DNA of 64,000 nucleotides from Hyalangium versicolor (GTDB lineage: Bacteria > Myxococcota > Myxococcia > Myxococcales > Myxococcaceae), in assembly GCF_020103695.1 (NCBI RefSeq), contig NZ_JAHXBF010000021.1:62001-126000 (forward strand). The letters are read 5' to 3'. Both the position numbers and the translations under genes were made by a program. The notes below the pieces were generated by a model, which searched no databases, was not told the DNA's origin, and saw only the letters and a program-made list of their open reading frames with translations. Below are positions 1-6,800 of this stretch, piece after piece (the first letter of the stretch is position 1; each line of letters begins with the position of its first letter).

Positions 1-563
1 CCCCGGTCGGTGTGGAGGCGGGAGTGAAGCCGCCGCTGAGCTGGCCTGGCTACCGGGTGTTTCGAGCGCGTTTCCGGCGGGCAATGGAGTTTCAGGCCAA
101 GGTATCCGCGCTGCTGAGAGGGGAAGTGAGGCTGCCACCAGCGGAGCGTCAGGTGCTGAGAGGGATGAAGCAACCACTCACCGAATCGAACGTGGGGTTG
201 AAGCACAAGGGCCAGGCCTCGGTGAACTACGTTGACGATCTGGCGGTGGACGAGGCCACGTTGAAGAACGGTACGCCGCACGTGGAGTCCATCAGCACCA
301 AGCAGCGGGACTTCATGAGGATGAGCAGAGACGATGCCGCAGAGCAGGTGAAGGCTGACGGAAAGGAAGCCCTGGCGAAGTATGGGGGCGAAGTAGAGGT
401 GCGCCGACCAGGACACCCTCTCTTCGAGCGCCGAATCAGAGTCTCTCGTGTGCATCTCGTATATGATGAGGCACTCATCCCCCAATTCCCGGAGTTCAGA
501 GACGCGATGGTAGGCGCTGCGGACACAGCGGGGGTTGAACTCCACTTTCGTCATGCTCCGTGA
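1..563 (+). CDS. C-terminal part of a lipoprotein toxin-like protein (5' end outside window)
   Basis: The reading frame is open from base 3 at the left edge and stops at 561-563, so only the last 186 or so residues are visible. It aligns almost without gaps with the end of the complete lipoprotein at 2007-3455. The first 75 visible residues are nearly identical; the last 110 (from about base 220) diverge but keep the same framework, including a VDDLAVD stretch, an STKQRDF motif and a KYGGEVEVRRPGHPLFERR block. The stop overlaps the start of the next gene by 11 nt. By analogy with the complete copy this is the effector end of a secreted lipoprotein. A toxin role is inferred from the pairing and the variable C-terminus; the catalytic activity is unknown. 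Confidence 0.8.
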   Translation, partial: PVGVEAGVKPPLSWPGYRVFRARFRRAMEFQAKVSALLRGEVRLPPAERQVLRGMKQPLTESNVGLKHKGQASVNYVDDLAVDEATLKNGTPHVESISTKQRDFMRMSRDDAAEQVKADGKEALAKYGGEVEVRRPGHPLFERRIRVSRVHLVYDEALIPQFPEFRDAMVGAADTAGVELHFRHAP

Positions 564-1877
564 CCATTGGAATCAAGAAGATGGCCTGACTCTCAAGATC
601 CGTTTTCCCTCCAGTGCCATGGACCGGGGCTTCGAAGGCCTGGGTGAGGTGCTGGGGATCCTCGAGTCCACGGGGGAGGAATTTCGTCCCAAGAGAATGT
701 CGCTCAAACGGCGGAAGTTGAAGTACTCGCGCGAGAAACTGCGCGAACGCCTTCATGAAGCCACGTTTCAGAACCACACCTCTTTCCATCTCCTATGCGA
801 TCAGTTCGAGGAGAACTGGTATGCGCTGGACTTCCACGAAGGTCGTGAGGATGTTCGCTCCTCTATCGTCCTCAGGGTCCATCCCTTCTCCGTCTTCGGC
901 GAACCGGGGAAGGGAGAAGAACGAGCACTTCACCTCGTGAACCTCGTGCGGGCTTTAGGATCCCAATTCCCTGTCACCTGGGGTTTCGCTCACAGCGGTA
1001 CGGATGCGCTCCTGGACATGGATGACGAGCAGATGCGTGCTCGGGTCCCCCAGAGCATCGACCGGGTACACTGGCTCAACCTGTACGGACCGCACATGGT
1101 GGAGAAGATTGGCCGCGAGCGCATGCTCTCCACGCCCGCCTTTCTCCTGGAGGAACTGCCCGGTGGAGCGGTGCTCTGGCTGACGCGCCCGACACCCGCC
1201 GACTTCGCCTCGGAGGAGGCTCGCCTCGCTCAAGCACGTGCCCTGGTCCACCTGCGCCCCGAGCTGAAGCTGGAAGACACCCTGGCCACCCTGCGCCACC
1301 GCAGCCTGGCCTTCGTCCCCGTCGAGCCGCGCTTCGACACCGACATTGCTGACTTGCTCACCCTCACGTTGCAGCGCTCGGGGCTGGACAAGAAGCATTG
1401 GGACGTCGAGCGGCTCAACCAGTACCACCCGCCACAGCCCTCCGAGTGGCTCGCGGCCCACCAGGCGCCCAAGCCGGATGTGCCGGATGTGCCCGAGGCC
1501 ATCCGGCTCTACGAGCACCAGTACGCCGAACAGTTGGCCGCCCTGCTGCACACGGAGGTGCCCTCGGTGATGAAGGGCTCGCCCGAGTCGCTGCCGCAGA
1601 TTGACTACTTCCTGTGGTGGCGGGGCTGGGGTCACCAGTTGCCCGAGGCCGAGAGGGAGCTGCTCGTTGATTCTCTGGGCGCCTATCTGGGCATGGTGAT
1701 GGTGCACACGCTGGGCGGCACCTGGGTGCCCCGTCGCCAGCTAGCCGAGGCCGCCGTCATCGTGGGAGACAAGGCGTGGCTGCCCTTCGTGCGCGCCCGC
1801 CACCTGGTGCAGAGCCGGCAGGCCGTGCTCGACTTCTCCCTCACCCAACTCTTCCGCCACGCCCGACGCTCCATTTG
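1..1877 (+). repeat. Tandem duplication, left copy
   Basis: Bases 1-1877 match 2893-4769 with a constant offset of 2,892 bp. The unit is the end of the lipoprotein gene plus the whole immunity-like gene. Identity is very high at both ends of the unit and clearly lower in the middle, at about 220-1100. Confidence 0.9.
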
Positions 1878-1878
1878 A
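553..1878 (+). CDS. Candidate immunity protein paired with upstream lipoprotein (copy 1)
   Basis: A 441-residue cytoplasmic protein without signal peptide or membrane segment. I chose ATG 553, which overlaps the upstream stop by 11 nt (ATGCTCCGTGA); a TTG at 535 is also possible. Two parts can be seen. The N-terminal 190 residues contain an HWLNLYGP...GRERMLS block and an LPGGAVLWLTRPTP block that resemble DUF3396-type immunity proteins (weak match, by eye). The C-terminal 120 residues contain YAEQLAALLH and LGAYLGMVMVHTLGGTW, like a helical accessory domain. The paralogue at 3445-4773 is almost identical over the last 250 residues but only loosely similar over the first 190. Overlap with the toxin-like gene suggests translational coupling. 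The immunity function is inferred. Confidence 0.7.
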   Translation: MLRDHWNQEDGLTLKIRFPSSAMDRGFEGLGEVLGILESTGEEFRPKRMSLKRRKLKYSREKLRERLHEATFQNHTSFHLLCDQFEENWYALDFHEGREDVRSSIVLRVHPFSVFGEPGKGEERALHLVNLVRALGSQFPVTWGFAHSGTDALLDMDDEQMRARVPQSIDRVHWLNLYGPHMVEKIGRERMLSTPAFLLEELPGGAVLWLTRPTPADFASEEARLAQARALVHLRPELKLEDTLATLRHRSLAFVPVEPRFDTDIADLLTLTLQRSGLDKKHWDVERLNQYHPPQPSEWLAAHQAPKPDVPDVPEAIRLYEHQYAEQLAALLHTEVPSVMKGSPESLPQIDYFLWWRGWGHQLPEAERELLVDSLGAYLGMVMVHTLGGTWVPRRQLAEAAVIVGDKAWLPFVRARHLVQSRQAVLDFSLTQLFRHARRSI

Positions 1879-1942
1879 GGGGAGTGCAGTGGACAAGTTC
1901 CGGATCTTCATCCCGCGTCGCAGCCCTTGACGTCCACAGCCT

Positions 1943-1954
1943 GGGGTCGACCCC
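1943..1954. promoter_or_regulatory. 12-bp perfect palindrome between the two cassettes
   Basis: GGGGTCGACCCC lies in the 128-bp gap between the first immunity-like gene and the next lipoprotein gene, 53 bp before its ATG. It could be an operator or the stem of a short terminator. There is no other support. Confidence 0.25.
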
Positions 1955-2006
1955 TCCCTGGGGCATCCTTCCGTGAGGAGGGGGCTGAGCGCAGCATGGA
2001 GGGCGC

Positions 2007-3455
2007 ATGAACCTGCGCGCTCCATTGCTGATCCTGGCGTTGGCCTGCCTTGCGGGCACTTGCGATGAGGAAGCCCCGCTGCCGCCGAGGGAAGCCCATC
2101 CCCCAGCGTTCGAGTTCTCCCAGTACCTGGCAAAGAAGGGTGGATTCCTGCCCGGAACGGATGTGTTGCTGGTGCGCCGCCCGGAGCATCTGGAGCACGT
2201 GTACGAGCTGTCACTCCGGGAGGGTGTGCCGGGGCACGAAGAGGCGAAGGAGCTGTTCGGCAACCTGGAGAGGCAGGCGCAGGCCACGGGAGAGCATGTG
2301 GCCGAGCAGGTGTACTCGCTGAGGTGCGCGGCGGTGGAGCTGCCGGATTGCGTGCCGAAGTGGCGCTTCATCGACGAGTTGCTGGGCCCCGCGGAAGGGC
2401 CGGGTAACCGGAGGTTGAGGCAGGTGCTGGCCGAGGCCTTCGAGAAGAGGGCGCGCAGCAAGGGGCTGGAGACCACGGTGGTGATGGCGGTGGTCAACGT
2501 GATGCTGGCCGAGGGGATGTTGCAGTCAGCGGTGGGTAAGGCGGCCACGGCGGAGGGGCGAGCAGCTGCGGGAGGGCCTCGGGTGCTTGTGGAGACGCCC
2601 ACCGTTCAGGCCCGGGAGTTGGGAGCGGGAGAGGTGCGAGCAGCGGGGGTGGGAGCGCAGCGGCTCGCGTTGGAGTCAGGAAGGCTGGGGCTGAAGGGGG
2701 AAGTATCCGCGATGGAGGCGCGGCTGGTGGAGGCCGAGGCGCAAGAGGTGGGCGCGCGGCAGCCTGCGGCGGTGAAGGAGCTGGAGAAGTTGAGGCCCTC
2801 GTTGGAGCGTCCGCTGGCGGGAGCGGAGGTGGAGGAGGGGCTGTGGCGCGAGTACGTGTCGTATTGGGAGCTGCGCTACGCGGAGCTGACGTCCCCGGCC
2901 GGTGTGGAGGCGGGAGTGAAGCCGCCGCTGAGCTGGCCGAGCTACCGGGTGTTTCGGGCGCGGTTCCGGCGGGCGATGGAGTTCCAGGCCAAGGTGTCCG
3001 CGCTGCTGAGAGCGGAAGTGAGGCTGCCACCAGCGGAAAGGCGAGTGCTGAGGGGGATGAAGCAACCGCTCACCGAATCGAACGTGGGGTTGAAACACAA
3101 GGGCCAAGCCTCGGTGACCTACGCCGACGACCTGGCGGTGGACGGGACGACGCTGGAGGGCAAAGCGCCTCGCGTGGAGACTGTCAGTACCAAGCAGCGG
3201 GACTTCAGGAGGATGAGTGAGGGTGAGGCTGGAGAACAGGTGGGGACCGATGCGCGGGAGGCGCTGGCGAAGTACGGTGGAGAGGTGGAGGTGCGTCGGC
3301 CAGGACATCCCCTCTTCGAGCGCCGTGTCAGCGTCTCGCGCGTGCACCTTGTGTATGATGAATCACTTGTCCCAGACGTAAAGAACCTCAGGGACTCGAT
3401 GCTCCAAGCCGCGAAGGAAAAGGGGGTTGAGATCCATTTCCACCATGCACCCTGA
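2007..3455 (+). CDS. Lipoprotein with polymorphic toxin-like C-terminus (SitA-like)
   Basis: A 482-residue protein with a type II signal peptide: MNLRAPLLILALACLAGTC, lipobox LAGTC, acylated Cys at residue 19, followed by acidic DEE. ATG 2007 has a GGAGG 6 nt upstream. Residues 140-290 are Ala/Glu-rich and probably helical. Residues 300-370 are conserved with the left copy. The last 110 residues vary between copies, as expected for a toxin domain. D- and E-containing stretches (ADDLAVD, RVETVSTKQRDF) are compatible with a nuclease, but no family can be named safely. The stop overlaps the next gene by 11 nt. In Myxococcus, SitA lipoprotein toxins move between kin by outer-membrane exchange and are encoded with a downstream SitI immunity gene; this pair has that layout. 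The assignment is inference. Confidence 0.65.
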   Translation: MNLRAPLLILALACLAGTCDEEAPLPPREAHPPAFEFSQYLAKKGGFLPGTDVLLVRRPEHLEHVYELSLREGVPGHEEAKELFGNLERQAQATGEHVAEQVYSLRCAAVELPDCVPKWRFIDELLGPAEGPGNRRLRQVLAEAFEKRARSKGLETTVVMAVVNVMLAEGMLQSAVGKAATAEGRAAAGGPRVLVETPTVQARELGAGEVRAAGVGAQRLALESGRLGLKGEVSAMEARLVEAEAQEVGARQPAAVKELEKLRPSLERPLAGAEVEEGLWREYVSYWELRYAELTSPAGVEAGVKPPLSWPSYRVFRARFRRAMEFQAKVSALLRAEVRLPPAERRVLRGMKQPLTESNVGLKHKGQASVTYADDLAVDGTTLEGKAPRVETVSTKQRDFRRMSEGEAGEQVGTDAREALAKYGGEVEVRRPGHPLFERRVSVSRVHLVYDESLVPDVKNLRDSMLQAAKEKGVEIHFHHAP

Positions 3456-4769
3456 CGAGTGGAACAGAGAGGATGCCCTCAAGTTCGAGATCGACTTCCC
3501 ATGCAATGCCATGGACCGGGGCTTCGAGGGGCTGGAGGAGATGCTCGAGATCATCGAGGCCACGGGGGAAGATTTCCGGCCCAGGAGGATGTCCCTCAAC
3601 CGGCGGAAACTGAAGTACTCGCGCCAGAAGTTGCGTGAGCGCCTCCACGAGGCCACCTTTCAGAAGAGCACCTCGATTCATCTGCTGTGCGATCGCTTCT
3701 CTGAGACTTGGTACTCACTTGGCTTCTTCGAAGGCCATGAGAATGTCCGCTCTTCTGTCATTCTCCGGGTCAATCCCTTCATGGTCTTCAGCGAGCCGGA
3801 CAAGGGAGAGGAACGCGCTCAGCACCTGTTGAATCTCGCCCGCGTCTTCGCCTCTCGCTTCCCGGTGACCTACGGCTTCGCCCACAGCATCACGGATGCC
3901 GTGATGGACATGACTGACGAGCAGATGCGCGAACTGCTCCCCCAGGAAATCGACCGTGTGCACTGGCTCAACCTGTACGGGCCGCGCATGGTGGAGAGCA
4001 TCGGTCGCGAGCGAATGCTCTCCACGCCCGCCTTTCTCCTGGAGGAACTGCCCGGTGGCGCAGTGCTCTGGCTCACCCGCCCCACTCCCGTCGACTTCGC
4101 CTCGGAGGAGGCTCGCCTCGCTCAGGCTCGTGCCCTGGTCCACCTGCGCCCCGAGCTGAAGCTGGAAGACACCCTAGCCACCCTGCGCCACCGCAGCCTG
4201 GCCTTCGTCCCCGTCGAGCCGCGCTTCGACTCCGACATCGCCGACTTGCTCACCCTCACCTTGCAGCGCTCGGGTCTGCACAAGAAGCATTGGGACGTCG
4301 AGCGGCTCAACCAGTATCACCCGCCACAGCCCTCCGAATGGCTCCCGGCCCACCAGGCACCGAAGACCGATGTGCCGGATGTGCCCGAGGCTATCCGCCT
4401 CTACGAGCACCAGTACGCCGAACAGTTGGCTGCCCTGCTGCACACGGAGGTGCCCTCAGTGATGAAGGGCTCTCCCGAATCCTTGCCACAGATTGACTAC
4501 TTCCTGTGGTGGCGAGGTTGGGGCCACCAGTTGCCCGAGGCCGAGAGGGAACTGCTCATTGATTCTCTGGGCGCCTATCTGGGCATGGTGATGGTGCACA
4601 CGCTGGGCGGCACCTGGGTGCCTCGCCGCAAGCAGGCCGAGGCCGCCGTCATCGTGGGCGACAAGGCATGGCTGCCCTTCCTGCGCGCCCGCCACCTGGT
4701 GCAGAGCCGGCAGGCCGTGCTCGACTTCTCCCTCACCCAGCTCTTCCGCCACGCTCGCCGCTCAGTCCG
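2893..4769 (+). repeat. Tandem duplication, right copy
   Basis: Right partner of the repeat at 1-1877. The duplicated block presumably began further left, because the left lipoprotein copy runs off the window. Confidence 0.9.
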
Positions 4770-4773
4770 CTGA
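3445..4773 (+). CDS. Candidate immunity protein (copy 2)
   Basis: A 442-residue protein paralogous to 553-1878. ATG 3445 overlaps the lipoprotein stop by 11 nt (ATGCACCCTGA), the same geometry as copy 1; a TTG at 3427 is the alternative. The N-terminal 190 residues carry the differences from copy 1 (for example SRFPVTYGFAHSITDAVMD against SQFPVTWGFAHSGTDALLD), while the remaining 250 differ at roughly a dozen positions. The protein should be cytoplasmic. Under the toxin/immunity reading, the variable N-terminal half would recognise the variable toxin end and the constant C-terminal half would be structural. Confidence 0.7.
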   Translation: MHPDEWNREDALKFEIDFPCNAMDRGFEGLEEMLEIIEATGEDFRPRRMSLNRRKLKYSRQKLRERLHEATFQKSTSIHLLCDRFSETWYSLGFFEGHENVRSSVILRVNPFMVFSEPDKGEERAQHLLNLARVFASRFPVTYGFAHSITDAVMDMTDEQMRELLPQEIDRVHWLNLYGPRMVESIGRERMLSTPAFLLEELPGGAVLWLTRPTPVDFASEEARLAQARALVHLRPELKLEDTLATLRHRSLAFVPVEPRFDSDIADLLTLTLQRSGLHKKHWDVERLNQYHPPQPSEWLPAHQAPKTDVPDVPEAIRLYEHQYAEQLAALLHTEVPSVMKGSPESLPQIDYFLWWRGWGHQLPEAERELLIDSLGAYLGMVMVHTLGGTWVPRRKQAEAAVIVGDKAWLPFLRARHLVQSRQAVLDFSLTQLFRHARRSVR

Positions 4774-4826
4774 GCCCCTGCCCCCGGATGGACGGGAGCC
4801 GTCACTCGGGAGGTAGAGTCTCCCGG

Positions 4827-6431
4827 GTGAATCCCGAATGGCCTGATCGCGCGCCCGTGAGCACTCCCTCGCGCCTGCTCCCGCTGCTCCTCGCCCTCTG
4901 GTCCCTGCTCGCCTGTCAGTCCACTCCCGGCGGCGTCCATGTCGTCGTCGAGGGAACCCTGGTGCCGGGCTCGGATTTTGATCGGCTCTCCGTCGTCGCG
5001 CTCCAGGCAGGCTCCACCACGCCGCTGGGCCTCGCCACGCTCGAAGGCGCGGACCTGCACCTGCCCGCCACCTTCAACTTCGAGTCCGGCCCCGCCACTC
5101 CCGCTGGCACCCGCCTCACCGTCCGCGCTACCGCCGAGCTCGCGGGTGTGGTGCGCTCCACCGCCTCCGGCGAAGCCACCCTCACCGAGAAGAGCGGCGC
5201 GAACCTCACCCTGACGCTGCCTCCCATCCCGCCGCCTCCGGATGCCGGCACGGCCATGGAAGTCTGTGACAACGGCCTGGATGACGATGGTGACGGCCTG
5301 CGCGACTGCGCGGACCCCGACTGTGAGACCCGGAGCTGCCTGTCCGGAGGCCTCACCTGCGCCAGTGGCGTCTGCTCCTGTCCAGGCCGCATGGTTGGCG
5401 TTCCCGTGGTGCGCCAAGGCTTCTCGCGGCGATCCCAGCCCGCCGCACTCGTTCCCAGCTCCGGTCCTCTGGCTGACACGCTCATCATCGCTGGCGGCCG
5501 GGACTCCCAGGGACGCCCCAGCGCGGCGCTTGATATCTACTTCCCCGAATCCACCCGCATCTCCTCCAAGGCCCTCACCGTGGGGCGCGCCGAGGCCAGT
5601 GCCGTGGCCCTCGAGGACGGAGGCGTGGCGCTGCTGGGCGGCGTGCGTCTGAACGATGTGCCCGAGCCCAGCCTCGAGTGGCTCACCCTGGATGGAGGAA
5701 CCTCCCAGACCCCCTTCTCGCCCGCACTCACCGCCCGAGCCGTCGCCACAGGCCGACTCGGCTCGGACGCGCTCCTGGCCGGCGGAAGGATGATCGCTTC
5801 CCAAGAAGGGACCACCGAGCAGCGAAACCTCGCCGTCCGTGTCCGTCCCGCCACCGGCGACCAGGAGGTGCTCGGCCGCCTGTCCCTGGCATGCCCCGCG
5901 GGCGGCGCACCCCTCGGGAACTCCTTCCTCCTGGCCGGTGGCTGCCCCGGATCCGGCTCCACCTCCCGCACGGACCTGATCGGCCCCACCGGCACCCTCG
6001 GCGTCGGGCCCGGCCTCCCCACCGCCCTCGAAGGCCCCGCCGTGGTCTCCCTGTCCGGAAACCGCGCGCTGGTGATCGGCGGCCGCGAGCAGGTGGGCGC
6101 CGCGCTCGTGCCCTCCGCCCGCGTCTTCCTCCTCGAACAATCCGGAGGCGTCGTCCGCGCGCGCGAATTGCTTCCCATGGACACGCCCCGTCCCTCGCCT
6201 CGGGCCGCCCGCCTCGGCAACGGCTGGGTCTACGTCGAGGACTCCACCGGCGTCCCCTCCGCCTGGTTTGATCCCGCCGCCGAGCACTTCACCCCTGCCA
6301 CCCCGCTCCCCCCACGGCACGGTCATACCCTCGTGGGTGGAACGGGCACTGAGACCTACCTGGTAGGAGGCTCCGGCGCCGATGGAGGCCTCGAAGACTC
6401 CACCCTCGTCCTCGAGCTACGCTGCCTCTGA
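4827..6431 (+). CDS. Kelch-like beta-propeller lipoprotein
   Basis: A 534-residue predicted lipoprotein. GTG 4827 follows a GGGAGG at 4808-4813; a second in-frame GTG at 4857 would give a more ordinary signal peptide (RLLPLLLALWSLLACQS, lipobox LLAC). After an Ig-like stretch comes the myxobacterial CDNGLDDDGDGLRDCADPDC motif, an Asp-rich calcium-binding-like loop. The remainder has five or six blades with the Kelch pattern of a GG pair and a large residue (IAGGRDSQG, LLGGVRLND, LLAGGRM, LVIGGRE, LVGGSG). It is probably an outer-membrane surface protein that binds partners through the propeller. The upstream Shine-Dalgarno can fold into a CGGGAG/CTCCCG hairpin (4807-4825). No enzymatic role is evident. 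Confidence 0.75.
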   Translation: MNPEWPDRAPVSTPSRLLPLLLALWSLLACQSTPGGVHVVVEGTLVPGSDFDRLSVVALQAGSTTPLGLATLEGADLHLPATFNFESGPATPAGTRLTVRATAELAGVVRSTASGEATLTEKSGANLTLTLPPIPPPPDAGTAMEVCDNGLDDDGDGLRDCADPDCETRSCLSGGLTCASGVCSCPGRMVGVPVVRQGFSRRSQPAALVPSSGPLADTLIIAGGRDSQGRPSAALDIYFPESTRISSKALTVGRAEASAVALEDGGVALLGGVRLNDVPEPSLEWLTLDGGTSQTPFSPALTARAVATGRLGSDALLAGGRMIASQEGTTEQRNLAVRVRPATGDQEVLGRLSLACPAGGAPLGNSFLLAGGCPGSGSTSRTDLIGPTGTLGVGPGLPTALEGPAVVSLSGNRALVIGGREQVGAALVPSARVFLLEQSGGVVRARELLPMDTPRPSPRAARLGNGWVYVEDSTGVPSAWFDPAAEHFTPATPLPPRHGHTLVGGTGTETYLVGGSGADGGLEDSTLVLELRCL

Positions 6432-6800
6432 TCGAAAATGTCTGTTTCTACGGGAAACCCGTAGACCCAAGGGCATGGCTTTTTCCCTGGAAGTGAACCA
6501 GAATTCCGGGAAGATTCAGCTTGCTCGGAATGCCGGGGTTTCCGAGTCGCAGGCCGGAAGCGAGGAAGATCGATTGTGGACTCTACAAGCACGCCTATCG
6601 CCTCGTGGCACCGGCTGTCTTTCCAGAATGACACACCGCAGAATGCTCTGTATCCATGCCTCCTGCGGAGGACAGATGCGCCCCAGGGAAGTGCTGTTCA
6701 CCCTCTGAGCAGGAAATTTCCCTTGGGGAAGTCCAGCAGGACCGTGGTATGAAATTGTTCTGCTATTCACGTAAAGCAGTTTTTGTGCCACGGAGCGCCC
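6432..6800. other. Intergenic region, no credible gene
   Basis: This 369-bp gap is slightly richer in A+T than the flanking genes. It contains the hairpin at 6447-6465 and a short inverted repeat TTCCC-TTG-GGGAA at 6718-6730. Short open frames on both strands lack ribosome binding sites and protein-like composition. The promoter of the PilZ gene should lie in its right part. Confidence 0.6.
6447..6465. terminator. Perfect hairpin after the Kelch lipoprotein gene
   Basis: TCTACGGG-AAA-CCCGTAGA forms an uninterrupted 8-bp stem with a 3-nt loop, 16 nt after the stop codon. No U-tract follows directly. A terminator is likely given the position; a protein-binding site is the alternative. Confidence 0.45.

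Noticed and set aside
4575..6326. Long minus-strand open frame (583 codons)
   Set aside because: Antisense to the Kelch-like lipoprotein, which has a signal peptide and repeat pattern; the Gly-rich translation has no motif.
6382..6708. Small plus-strand open frame after the Kelch gene
   Set aside because: It overlaps the Kelch gene end, lacks a ribosome binding site and has no protein-like pattern; it also contains the hairpin at 6447-6465.
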